Source: an uncultured Solirubrobacter sp. (lineage in GTDB: Bacteria > Actinomycetota > Thermoleophilia > Solirubrobacterales > Solirubrobacteraceae). From it: a DNA stretch of 15,109 nucleotides. The translations under genes were made by a program, and so were the position numbers. Below the pieces are notes generated by a model. The model had not been told where the DNA came from and did no database searches. It saw only the letters and a program-made list of their open reading frames with translations. The stretch lies in the NCBI GenBank assembly GCA_937871635.1, contig CALMNS010000167.1, positions 1 through 15,109 of the forward strand, in the 5' to 3' direction. Below are positions 1 through 6,495 of this stretch, piece by piece. Numbering within the stretch: position 1 is the first letter of the stretch; each line of letters opens with the position of its first letter.

Positions 1-1
1 C

Positions 2-214
2 CTCAAGGGCGCCGGCACGTGGGACGCCGAGCGCGGCGAGCAGCCGCGGATCTCGGTGGTGCTGGCGACCGGGATCAGCGCCGAGCGGTGCGCGCAGCAC
101 TCCCTCGGCTCCCGCGACCCGACCGACGTCGACCTGGCCGCGTGGCGCGCGGACCCCGGCGCGCTGGTGGTGGACAAGGCCGGCGAGGTGCTCTACCGCC
201 TGGCGCCCTCCTAG
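2..214 (+). CDS. C-terminal fragment of an unrecognised protein (5' end outside window)
   Basis: An open frame runs in from the left edge for 70 codons and ends at TAG 212-214. The codons are strongly G/C-biased at third positions, as in the real genes here, whereas the overlapping frame gives Arg/Ala/Gly-rich shadow protein. The visible tail contains ISVVLATGISAERCAQHSLG, then SRDPTDVDLAAW, and ends GALVVDKAGEVLYRLAPS. This looks like the last strand-helix-strand of a globular domain. I do not recognise the family. The next coding stretch begins directly at the stop, suggesting a compact plus-strand arrangement. Confidence 0.55.
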   Translation, partial: LKGAGTWDAERGEQPRISVVLATGISAERCAQHSLGSRDPTDVDLAAWRADPGALVVDKAGEVLYRLAPS

Positions 215-699
215 TCCGCCGGCAGCACGACCCGGACGGCCCGGTCGCGCGCGACGACGACGTCGCCGTCGGCGACCTGCCGGCCGCGGCGCTCGAGCGC
301 CCGCTGCGTCCCGGCCTGGTGGTGGTGTGGTTCGAGGGCGAGGAGCCGACGGCGGCGCTCATGGCCGAGCGGCTCGTCGGCACGCTCGAGGTCTGGACGG
401 CGGCCATCGACGGCCGCCTGACACCGGCCGTCCCGCCCGGCGGGGGCGACCGGCTCGCGCGCCTCGACACGGCGGCCGGGGAGCTGTCGCGCCGCTTCGC
501 CGCGATCCGCGAGCGCGGCGCCTGGGACGACGCCTTCGTCGACGGGCTCTGCGAGCCGCCGGAGTCCTTCACCTACGGCGGCGTCCTCGCGCACGTGCTC
601 GAGTTCGGCGCGGTCCGCCGGCACGCGCTGGCCGGCGTCCTGCGCGAGCTGGGGGTGGAGCCCGCCGCGGTCGGCGACCCGCTGGCACGCCGGCGCTAG
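214..699 (+). CDS. DinB-like (mycothiol-dependent-type fold) protein, start codon unclear
   Basis: The frame ending at TAG 697-699 encodes a credible protein from about position 214. It has GLVVVWFEGEEPTAALMAERLVGTLEVW near the N-terminus, a basic helix SRRFAAIRERGAWDD, and a C-terminal helix LAHVLEFGAVRRHALAGVLRELG. The last part resembles the final helix of DinB/YfiT-type four-helix proteins, where a conserved His in H-x(3)-H style helices binds metal; this assignment is by impression only. No ATG, GTG or TTG lies where the N-terminus should be. The in-frame candidates are GTG 19 and GTG 88, which would add Arg/Ala-rich shadow sequence, and GTG near 319, which cuts into the domain. The start given is therefore only the edge of believable coding sequence (codon GTC). 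The stop codon lies within the left arm of the inverted repeat at 697-722. Confidence 0.5.
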   Translation, partial: VRRQHDPDGPVARDDDVAVGDLPAAALERPLRPGLVVVWFEGEEPTAALMAERLVGTLEVWTAAIDGRLTPAVPPGGGDRLARLDTAAGELSRRFAAIRERGAWDDAFVDGLCEPPESFTYGGVLAHVLEFGAVRRHALAGVLRELGVEPAAVGDPLARRR

Positions 700-722
700 A
701 TGGTTGATTCCGAATGGGCCGC
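697..722. repeat. Left arm of a 26-base inverted repeat
   Basis: The arm starts at the TAG stop of the DinB-like gene. Its core GATTCCGAATGGGCCGC (706-722) is the exact reverse complement of 874-890. Over 26 bases the two arms match at 24 positions. The triplet CGC lies immediately outside both arms (694-696 and 900-902), which could be a 3-base target duplication, although CGC is common in DNA this GC-rich. Confidence 0.85.
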
Positions 723-753
723 GTGGGCGGGGGCGGGCCTGACCGAGCTGGGC

Positions 754-805
754 GGTGCCCGGAAGTGAAGCCGATAGCGGGGTTATCGGCGATCTTCCGG
801 GTGCC
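754..805 (+). ncRNA. Strong two-part hairpin inside the inverted-repeat element; candidate structured RNA
   Basis: Bases 754-765 pair with 794-805 in a continuous 12-pair stem (two of the pairs are G-U). An internal loop follows (TGAA 766-769 against GAT 791-793). Then a perfect 7-pair stem, GCCGATA 770-776 with TATCGGC 784-790, closes a 7-base loop GCGGGGT. A smaller hairpin, GCGG-CGAG-CCGC, follows at 821-832. The structure lies in the leader of the sugar-transport operon, 172 bases before its ATG. It could be a cis-regulatory RNA or the body of a small mobile repeat. It has no T-run, so a simple terminator is unlikely. I do not match it to a known riboswitch class. Confidence 0.55.
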
Positions 806-873
806 GACGAGGCGAAGCCGGCGGCGAGCCGCAGGCGAGACAGGTCGATGTGTCGGGCACGTCATCCGGCCAT

Positions 874-899
874 GCGGCCCATTCGGAATCAGCCATCCA
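874..899. repeat. Right arm of the 26-base inverted repeat
   Basis: GCGGCCCATTCGGAATC (874-890) exactly mirrors 706-722. Continuing to 899 gives 24 of 26 matches with the left arm. It lies 78 bases before the likely ATG of the sugar-binding protein. Bases 900-955, between the arm and the duplicated start region, show nothing recognisable except a purine-rich stretch at 938-945 that could be a ribosome site for the GTG at 956. Confidence 0.85.
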
Positions 900-949
900 C
901 GCTGGGTTTGGCCTCCGGGACGGCGGGCATGCTGGCCAGGAAGGGGTCG

Positions 950-991
950 TCTCAGGTGAGCGGGGAAGAGTCTCAGATGAGCGGAGAAGGC
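950..991. repeat. Imperfect 21-base tandem duplication carrying two alternative starts
   Basis: Positions 950-970 and 971-991 are tandem copies with 17 of 21 bases identical. Each copy holds a start (GTG 956, ATG 977) followed by AGCGGRGAAG. Because 21 is a multiple of three, both starts are in frame, so the protein begins either VSGEESQMSGEGG or MSGEGG. The first copy supplies GGGGAAG as a ribosome-binding sequence for the second start. Confidence 0.75.
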
Positions 992-2431
992 GGCGCGCTG
1001 ACGCGCCGGGAGATGCTGGGGATGCTGGGCGCCGGAGGGGCGGCGCTCGCGCTCGGGGGCTGCGGCGGCTCAGGCGGCGCGCGGGTCGACGAGTCCGCCC
1101 CGGAGTGGCGGCGCTACGCGGGGACGACCCTCAACTTCATCTCGGAGAACACCGCGCCGACCGCCGCGATCGTCGCCAACCTCGCCCCGTTCAAGCAGCT
1201 GACGGGCATCGACGTCAGGGTCGTCCAGCTCGAGCTGGCCGCGCTCGTGCAGAAGGTGGCGCTCGACTTCGCCGGCGGCGAGGGCGCCTACCAGGTCATC
1301 TACGCCGACCCGTACCAGATCCTCGCCCCCTACGCCGACGCGCTCGCCGACCTGCGCCAGTTCGCCGACGACGACAAGCTGCCCGGCCTCGAGGACCCGA
1401 ACGACTTCTTTCCGACCCAGATGGACGCCGCCGGGCGCTTCGTCGACGAGCGGGTGCTCGCGCTGCCCTACGACGCCCCGACGATGATCTGGATGTACCG
1501 GACCGACCTGTTCGACAAGCACGCCGAGCGCATGGAGCAGGACCTCGGCTTCGACCCGCGCCCGAGCGCCGACTCAACCTGGGAGCAGTTCTACGCCACG
1601 TCGAAGTGGTTCCGCGACGAGTCCGACGACGTGCCGTTCGGCCACGGCAACATGGCCAAGCAGCACGACTCGCTGATGAACGACTTCTCCAACCTGCTGT
1701 GGGCCTACGGCGGGGACTACTTCGAGGACGGCCAGAAGGTCGGCCGGATCGGGGTGACCGAGCCCGGCGAGCCGCTGCTGGACTCCCCCGAGGCGCTCGA
1801 GGCCGCCGACGTCTACCGGCGGCTCGTGGAGATCGGCAACCCGGGCTCCGTCGGCTGGGACTGGACGGGCCTGGCCGAGGGCTTCATGGCCGGCGGGATG
1901 GCGATGGCCCCCCTGTGGCACGAGTTCGCCGCGTCGATCGAGGACTCCGACATCAAGGGCAAGGTCGGCTACGCCCCGCTCCCCAAGGGGCCCAAGCGCC
2001 GCGCCTGCATGTACGGCGGCTGCGGGATCGGCATCAACGGCACGGCGCCCAAGGCCGAGCAGGAGGCGGCCTGGCTCTTCGTCAACTGGGCCACCTCGCC
2101 GGACATCCAGCTCTCCAACCTCAAGAGCGAGACGGGCGGCGGGACGCCGACGCGCGCCTCGGTCTACCGGGTGCCCGAGGTCAAGCGGGCCCGCCAGCCG
2201 CCCTCCGACCTGCCCAACGTGCTGACCACGAACGCCGTGTTCGAGGCCTGGCTGCCCGAGAACATCGGCCTGCGGCCGAAGATCGCCGCCTGGAACGAGT
2301 GCGACACGACGATGTTCACGCAGCTCTCGAAGATGCTCGCGGGCCAGCAGGACCCTGAGCGCACCATGCGCGAGGCCAAGCGCGGCTTCGTCCGCGCGAT
2401 CGACACCGCCGCCTCGCTGGCGAGGGCTTAG
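977..2431 (+). CDS. ABC transporter sugar-binding lipoprotein (solute-binding family 1, UgpB/MalE type)
   Basis: This 484-residue extracytoplasmic protein should capture a sugar or sugar alcohol and deliver it to the two permeases encoded next. The N-terminus has a twin-arginine motif (TRREML) and a hydrophobic run ending in lipobox LGGC, indicating a Tat-exported lipoprotein. The body has family features: LNFISENTAPTAAIVANLAPF, then GIDVRVVQLE, the YQVIYADPYQ region, a PYDAPTMIWMYRTDLF hinge motif and WHEFAAS. The length suits the larger members of the family. I prefer ATG 977 because GGGGAAG lies 8 bases upstream. GTG 956 would add seven residues and has AGGAAGGGG about 10 bases upstream. 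The first permease starts 2 bases after the stop. Substrate cannot be read directly; the neighbouring polyol-type dehydrogenase points to a sugar alcohol. Confidence 0.9.
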   Translation: MSGEGGALTRREMLGMLGAGGAALALGGCGGSGGARVDESAPEWRRYAGTTLNFISENTAPTAAIVANLAPFKQLTGIDVRVVQLELAALVQKVALDFAGGEGAYQVIYADPYQILAPYADALADLRQFADDDKLPGLEDPNDFFPTQMDAAGRFVDERVLALPYDAPTMIWMYRTDLFDKHAERMEQDLGFDPRPSADSTWEQFYATSKWFRDESDDVPFGHGNMAKQHDSLMNDFSNLLWAYGGDYFEDGQKVGRIGVTEPGEPLLDSPEALEAADVYRRLVEIGNPGSVGWDWTGLAEGFMAGGMAMAPLWHEFAASIEDSDIKGKVGYAPLPKGPKRRACMYGGCGIGINGTAPKAEQEAAWLFVNWATSPDIQLSNLKSETGGGTPTRASVYRVPEVKRARQPPSDLPNVLTTNAVFEAWLPENIGLRPKIAAWNECDTTMFTQLSKMLAGQQDPERTMREAKRGFVRAIDTAASLARA

Positions 2432-2433
2432 CT

Positions 2434-3372
2434 ATGGGCGCTGTCGCTGCTCCCAAGACCGCCACCGCCGGCCCCAGGGACGCCCCCGCCCCCAAGCGGC
2501 GCCGCCGCGGGCTCTCCTTCGAGGGCCGCCTGATGGCGCCGGCCCTCACGGTGCTCGCGCTCCTCTCGATCTTCCCGTTCCTCTACATCGTCGCCCTCTC
2601 CTTCTCGCGCGTCGGCCTGCTCGGCGGGATCTCGCTCGAGTGGGCGGCGTTCGACAACTGGACCCGCCTGTTCTCCGACGGAGCGGTGGGCGCGAGCTGG
2701 CTGCGCTCAGTCGTCTACTTCGTGGCCACCGTCGGCCTCGAGATGTTCCTCGGCGTCGGCATCGCCCTGCTCCTGCACGAGATCGTCCGCGGGCGCAACG
2801 TCCTGCTCAGCGCGCTGCTCATGCCGATGTTCATGGCCCCGGTGATCGTCGGGCTGCTCGGGCGCTTCCTGACCGACTCGACCTACGGCCTCTACGCCTG
2901 GGTGCTGCGCGAGACCGGGATCTACACCGGGGAGATCCTCGGCGGGACGACGGCGGCGTTCGTGGCGGTGACGCTCATGGACGTCTGGCAGTGGACGCCG
3001 CTGATCACGCTGATCGTCCTGGCGGGGCTGGCCTCCATGCCCAAGTCGGTCATCGAGGCGTCCTCGATCGACGGCGCCAACTACTGGAGCCGCCTGCGCC
3101 ACATCGTCCTGCCGCTCATCTCGGGCGTGCTGATCGTCGCGCTGCTGATCCGCTCGATGGACGCCATCCGCTACTTCGACATCATCACGAACACCACCAA
3201 CGGCGGTCCGGCGGACGCGACCAAGACGATCCCGATCCGCCTCTACGAGACGGGCTTCCGCTTCTTCGACCTCGGCTACGCGGCCGCCATCGGCCTCTCG
3301 ATGCTGGCGGTGTCGATCATCCTGGCCAACGTCTTCATGAACCAGCTCAAGCGACGGGGGCTGGCCAAGTGA
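2434..3372 (+). CDS. Sugar ABC transporter permease 1 (MalF/UgpA type)
   Basis: This 312-residue integral membrane subunit forms half of the translocation channel. A basic cytoplasmic N-terminus (KRRRR at 21-25) leads into TM1 at about 34-57, and five further hydrophobic segments are visible. The cytoplasmic EAA loop that contacts the ATPase is clear: EASSIDGANYWSRLRHIVLP from residue 208, followed by LISG. The start ATG lies 2 bases after the binding-protein stop, with GAGGG upstream. The TGA stop overlaps the next gene's GTG by 4 bases, implying translational coupling and subunit stoichiometry control. No ATPase gene accompanies it. Confidence 0.93.
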   Translation: MGAVAAPKTATAGPRDAPAPKRRRRGLSFEGRLMAPALTVLALLSIFPFLYIVALSFSRVGLLGGISLEWAAFDNWTRLFSDGAVGASWLRSVVYFVATVGLEMFLGVGIALLLHEIVRGRNVLLSALLMPMFMAPVIVGLLGRFLTDSTYGLYAWVLRETGIYTGEILGGTTAAFVAVTLMDVWQWTPLITLIVLAGLASMPKSVIEASSIDGANYWSRLRHIVLPLISGVLIVALLIRSMDAIRYFDIITNTTNGGPADATKTIPIRLYETGFRFFDLGYAAAIGLSMLAVSIILANVFMNQLKRRGLAK

Positions 3373-4205
3373 GCGACGCGCGCGGAGGCGTCGGCAAGCG
3401 GATCGGCGTTCCCGTCCTGCTCGCGGCGGTCACGCTGTGGACAGTGGTGCCGCTCCTGTGGATGGTGATGTCGTCGTTCAAGCCGTCCGGCGACCTGACC
3501 GCCGACCCGCCGAAGGTCGGCTTCACCCCGACCCTCGAGCACTACGACACGCTGCTCTCGGGCAACAACATCGGCGGCTACGTGACCAACTCGGTCATCG
3601 CCGCGGGGGTCTCCACGGTCATCGCGGTGGCGCTCGGCTGCCTGGCGGGGTACGGCCTCGCCCGCTCGCGCTTCCGCGGCAAGGACCACGTGGCGTTCTG
3701 GATCATCTCGACGCGGATGGCGCCGATCGCCGCGGTGGTCCTGCCGCTGTTCGTCATCTTCCGGGCGACGGACCTGCTGGGCACGACCCTCGGCCTGATC
3801 GTCGCCTACCTCACCTTCAACCTGCCGTTCGCGATCTGGATCATGAACGCCTTCTTCGCCGACCTGCCCCCGGCGCTCGAGGAGGCCGCGCTCGTCGACG
3901 GGGCGACCCGCTGGCAGGCGTTCCGGCGCATCGCCCTGCCGCTCGTCCTCCCCGGCGTGGCGACCACCGCGGTCCTCTGCCTCGTCTTCTCGTGGAACGA
4001 CTACGCGTTCGCCTCGACCTTCTCCGGGCCGGACTCCCAGACGCTCCCGATCGCCGCCTCCCAGCTCGTGACCCAGACGGAGATCGATTGGGGCCAGCTC
4101 ACCGCGATCGGGACGATCGTGGTGGCGCCGATGATCGTGGTCGGCCTCATCGTGCGGCGCTGGCTGGTGACGGGACTGACCCTGGGGGCGGTGACCGGCG
4201 AGTGA
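3369..4205 (+). CDS. Sugar ABC transporter permease 2 (MalG/UgpE type)
   Basis: This 278-residue partner permease begins at GTG 3369, embedded in the previous stop (GTGA). That overlap decides the start, because the upstream frame is only Arg/Pro-rich shadow. TM1 is at about 12-33, followed by the typical SSFKPSGDL segment and an external loop with HYDTLL. The TM core follows, and the EAA loop is EEAALVDGATRWQAFRRIAL from residue 171, continuing PLVLPG. The motif FSWNDYAFA before the last external loop is characteristic of MalG-type subunits. It should heterodimerise with the preceding permease. The stop overlaps the dehydrogenase GTG by 4 bases. Confidence 0.93.
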   Translation: MSDARGGVGKRIGVPVLLAAVTLWTVVPLLWMVMSSFKPSGDLTADPPKVGFTPTLEHYDTLLSGNNIGGYVTNSVIAAGVSTVIAVALGCLAGYGLARSRFRGKDHVAFWIISTRMAPIAAVVLPLFVIFRATDLLGTTLGLIVAYLTFNLPFAIWIMNAFFADLPPALEEAALVDGATRWQAFRRIALPLVLPGVATTAVLCLVFSWNDYAFASTFSGPDSQTLPIAASQLVTQTEIDWGQLTAIGTIVVAPMIVVGLIVRRWLVTGLTLGAVTGE

Positions 4206-5233
4206 ACCGCGCGGCGGTGCTCCACGGCACCCGCGATCTGCGCATCGAGGAGCGGCCGATGCCCGAGCCGGGTCCGCGCGAGGTGGTGGTCGAGATCGCG
4301 ACGGTCGGCGTCTGCGGCTCGGACGTCCACTACTACGAGGAGGGCCGGATTGGGCCCTTCGTGGTCGACGCGCCGATGGTGCTCGGCCACGAGTCCAGCG
4401 GCCACGTCGTCGCCCTCGGCACCGAGGCCGGCCGGCACGCGATCGGCGACCGGGTGGCGCTCGAGCCCGGGGTGCCCTGCGGCCGCTGCCGCGAGTGCCG
4501 CGCGGGCCGCTACAACCTCTGCCCGGACGTCGTCTTCTTCGCCACCCCGCCGATCGACGGCGCCTTCGCGAACTTCGTGGCCATCCACGAGGACTTCGCC
4601 TTCGCGCTGCCCGACGGGGTCTCGGACGAGGCGGGCGCGCTCATGGAGCCGCTGAGCGTCGGGATCTGGGCGTGCCGCAAGGGGGGCGTCGGCCCCGGCG
4701 ACCGGGTGCTGATCACGGGCGCGGGGCCGATCGGGCTGCTCGCCGCCCAGGTGGCGCGGGCCTCGGGGGCGACGGAGATCGTCGTCGCCGACGTCAACCC
4801 GCACCGCCTCGAGGCGGCGGTCCCCGCGGGCGCGACGCGGACGCTCCAGGTCGACGAGACGCCGCTGCCCGAGGCGGGCGTCGAGGCCGACGTGCTGCTC
4901 GAGTGCTCCGGCCATCCCGCCTCGCTGCACGACGGGATCCGGGCCCTGCGCCCGGCTGGCACCGCCGTGGTGGTCGGGATGGGCCCGGAGGAGGACGCGT
5001 CGGTGCCGCTGGCCTTCGTCCAGGCGAACGAGATCTGGCTGACCGGCACCTTCCGCTACGCCAACATCTACCCGACCGCGATCGCCATGACCGCCGCCGG
5101 CCGGGTCGACCCGGAGGCGATCATCACCGGCCGCTACGGGCTCGAGGACGCCGAGGCGGCGCTCCTCGCGGGGCGCGAGGACCCGCGCTCGGTCAAGGCG
5201 ATGGTGGTTCCCGGGCTAGGCTGCGGGCGATGA
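4202..5233 (+). CDS. Zinc-dependent polyol/sorbitol-type dehydrogenase (MDR family)
   Basis: This 343-residue cytoplasmic enzyme likely oxidises the imported sugar alcohol to a ketose with NAD+. Catalytic zinc ligands fit C38 (GVCGSDVHYY), H63-E64 (GHE) and E149 (MEPLS). The structural zinc loop is complete with C93, C96, C99 and C107. The nucleotide fold has GAGPIG at 173-178, and an Asp (VADVN, D197) at the end of the second strand favours NAD over NADP. SDVHYYEEGRIG and the MEPLSVG segment are typical of sorbitol/xylitol dehydrogenases, although substrate is not determined by sequence alone. GTG 4202 overlaps the permease stop as GTGA. The end overlaps the next ATG as ATGA. Its position directly after the transporter suggests it handles the transported compound. 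Confidence 0.9.
   Translation: MNRAAVLHGTRDLRIEERPMPEPGPREVVVEIATVGVCGSDVHYYEEGRIGPFVVDAPMVLGHESSGHVVALGTEAGRHAIGDRVALEPGVPCGRCRECRAGRYNLCPDVVFFATPPIDGAFANFVAIHEDFAFALPDGVSDEAGALMEPLSVGIWACRKGGVGPGDRVLITGAGPIGLLAAQVARASGATEIVVADVNPHRLEAAVPAGATRTLQVDETPLPEAGVEADVLLECSGHPASLHDGIRALRPAGTAVVVGMGPEEDASVPLAFVQANEIWLTGTFRYANIYPTAIAMTAAGRVDPEAIITGRYGLEDAEAALLAGREDPRSVKAMVVPGLGCGR
5217..5222 (+). promoter_or_regulatory. Candidate -10 box (TAGGCT) for leaderless transcription of the first ferritin-like gene
   Basis: TAGGCT ends 7 bases before ATG 5230, the spacing expected when transcription starts on the A of the start codon. No -35 is evident. It lies inside the end of the dehydrogenase gene and would let the ferritin-like pair be expressed apart from the transporter. 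Confidence 0.35.
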
Positions 5234-5874
5234 CGGACCCGAACCTCCCCTCGCGCCGGCGCTTCCTGGCGCTCGGCGGCGCCTCCCTGGCCGGTGCCGT
5301 GACGCTGGGCGCGTGCGGCGGCTCCGAGGACGAGGAGGGCGGCGAGCGCGGGGGCGCCGAGTCCTTCCCGACCTCGGACCCCGGCACGCGCCGCTTCGGC
5401 GAGGGGGACGTCGGCATCGCGAACTACGCGCTCACCCTCGAGTACGTCGAGGCGGACTTCTACGCCGCGGTCGCCGAGGCCGACCTCCTCTCGGGCGAGG
5501 CCCTCGAGCTCGTCCGTCGCTTCGGCGAGCAGGAGGACGAGCACGTGACCGCGCTGACCCGCCTCATCCGCGACGCGGGCGGCAAGCCGGCCGACAAGCC
5601 CCGGACGGAGTTCCCGCTCGAGCGGGCCGAGGCCGTCCTCGAGCTCGCCGCCACCGTCGAGGACCTCGGCGCCAGGGCCTACCTCGGGCAGGCCGCCTTC
5701 ATCAAGGACCCCGAGATCCTGGCCGCGGCGCTCTCCATCCACTCCGTCGAGGCCCGCCACGCCGCCGCCCTCGCCGAGCTCACCGGCCAGAAGCCGGCCC
5801 GCAGCGCGTACGCCGAACCGGCGACCGCCGCCGAGGTGCTCGAGTCCGTCCAGCCCTTCCTGAGGTCATCGTGA
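5230..5874 (+). CDS. Exported ferritin-like lipoprotein 1 (Ferritin_2-type)
   Basis: This 214-residue protein has a Tat signal (SRRRFLALGG, residues 8-17) ending in lipobox LGAC with C29. An acidic low-complexity linker (SEDEEGGERGG) precedes a four-helix ferritin-like domain at about 60-185. Likely di-iron ligands are all present: E71/E74 in LEYVEADFY, E-D-E-H at 102-105, E144 in TVEDLGARAY, and E174/H177 in SVEARHAAA. The protein should sit on the outer face of the membrane. The biochemical role of this exported family is unknown; metal-dependent redox chemistry or oxygen/peroxide handling is an inference. ATG 5230 overlaps the dehydrogenase stop by 4 bases, and the stop overlaps the paralogue's GTG. 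Confidence 0.85.
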   Translation: MTDPNLPSRRRFLALGGASLAGAVTLGACGGSEDEEGGERGGAESFPTSDPGTRRFGEGDVGIANYALTLEYVEADFYAAVAEADLLSGEALELVRRFGEQEDEHVTALTRLIRDAGGKPADKPRTEFPLERAEAVLELAATVEDLGARAYLGQAAFIKDPEILAAALSIHSVEARHAAALAELTGQKPARSAYAEPATAAEVLESVQPFLRSS

Positions 5875-6488
5875 ACCGTCTCGCCCATCCCCGGCTCGCC
5901 GCCGTCGAGATCGAGGGCATGACCCGCTCCGCCTTCCTGCTGCGCGCCGTCCTGGGCGCCGGCGCCGTCTACGGCACGGCGGCGGTCACCCCGCTCGTCC
6001 GGCGCGCGGCCGCGCAGGCCGGCGGGGACGTCGACGTGGTGAACTTCGCCCTCACCCTTGAGTACCTCGAGGCGGACTTCTACCGCCGCGCGCGGGAGAT
6101 CGACCTGGGCATGGAGCTCGCCATCCTCGCCGAGGAGTTCGGCAACCACGAGCGGGAGCACGTCGACGGGCTCGTCGCCACCGTGGAGGAGCTCGGCGGC
6201 CGGCCCGCCGAGCGGCCGCGGTTCACCTTCCCGCTCACCTCGCGGGCGGACTTCGAGAAGCTCGCGGTCACGCTCGAGGACACCGGCGTCTCGGCCTACA
6301 ACGGGGCCGCGCCGGCCATCTCGGACAAGCGCATCCTCGCCGCGGCAGGCGGCATCGTCCAGGTCGAGGCCCGCCACGCCGCCGCCCTCCGGCTGGCCAC
6401 CGGCGAGGACCCGTCGCCCGACACGTTCGAGCCGGCGCTCGAGCGCGACGAGGTCCTGCGCGCGGTCGAGCCGTTCATCGCCTCCTAG
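5871..6488 (+). CDS. Exported ferritin-like protein 2, paralogue of the preceding gene
   Basis: This 205-residue protein starts at GTG 5871 inside the previous stop (GTGA). An internal ATG at 5919 (MTRSAFLLR) is an alternative start. A hydrophobic segment (about 21-42) ends in VRRAAAQA, consistent with signal-peptidase cleavage after AQA. There is no lipobox Cys, unlike its neighbour. The ferritin-like helices match protein 1 closely: TLEYLEADFYRRA against TLEYVEADFYAAV, NHEREHV against EQEDEHV, TLEDTGVSAY against TVEDLGARAY, and QVEARHAAAL against SVEARHAAAL. All di-iron ligands are kept. The pair looks like a tandem duplication in which one copy is anchored and the other probably released. 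It ends 7 bases before the convergent carrier gene, with no terminator hairpin between. Confidence 0.85.
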   Translation: MNRLAHPRLAAVEIEGMTRSAFLLRAVLGAGAVYGTAAVTPLVRRAAAQAGGDVDVVNFALTLEYLEADFYRRAREIDLGMELAILAEEFGNHEREHVDGLVATVEELGGRPAERPRFTFPLTSRADFEKLAVTLEDTGVSAYNGAAPAISDKRILAAAGGIVQVEARHAAALRLATGEDPSPDTFEPALERDEVLRAVEPFIAS

Positions 6489-6495
6489 CCGGCGC

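Larger units (their letters stand above)
697..899. mobile_element. MITE-like element or large structured leader (about 200 bases)
   Basis: The stretch between the DinB-like stop and the sugar-binding protein start carries no convincing gene. It is bounded by near-perfect 26-base inverted arms facing each other across 151 bases, and its interior is rich in hairpins. Terminal inverted repeats, about 200 bases, no coding capacity and possible CGC target duplications all fit a MITE. As RNA, the arms could instead pair as a long closing stem around the inner hairpins. The two readings are not exclusive. Confidence 0.45.

Noticed and set aside
75..624. Long minus-strand open frames opposite the DinB-like gene
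   Set aside because: They are Arg/Ser/Pro-rich with no motif, as expected for antisense frames in GC-rich DNA, while the plus-strand frame gives a domain-like protein.
754..832. Known riboswitch class ahead of the sugar operon
   Set aside because: The stems are strong, but I could not match conserved bases to any riboswitch. The published actino-ugpB motif is linked by name to a similar gene, but I have no sequence match to support it.
714..959. Open frames across the inverted-repeat element, including an upstream extension of the binding protein to position 755
   Set aside because: Their translation runs through the hairpin stems and has low-complexity composition. The twin-arginine signal requires a start at 956 or 977.
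2640..3368. N-terminal extension of the second permease through the first permease gene
   Set aside because: The extension is shadow sequence. The GTGA overlap at 3369 and the first membrane span define the start.
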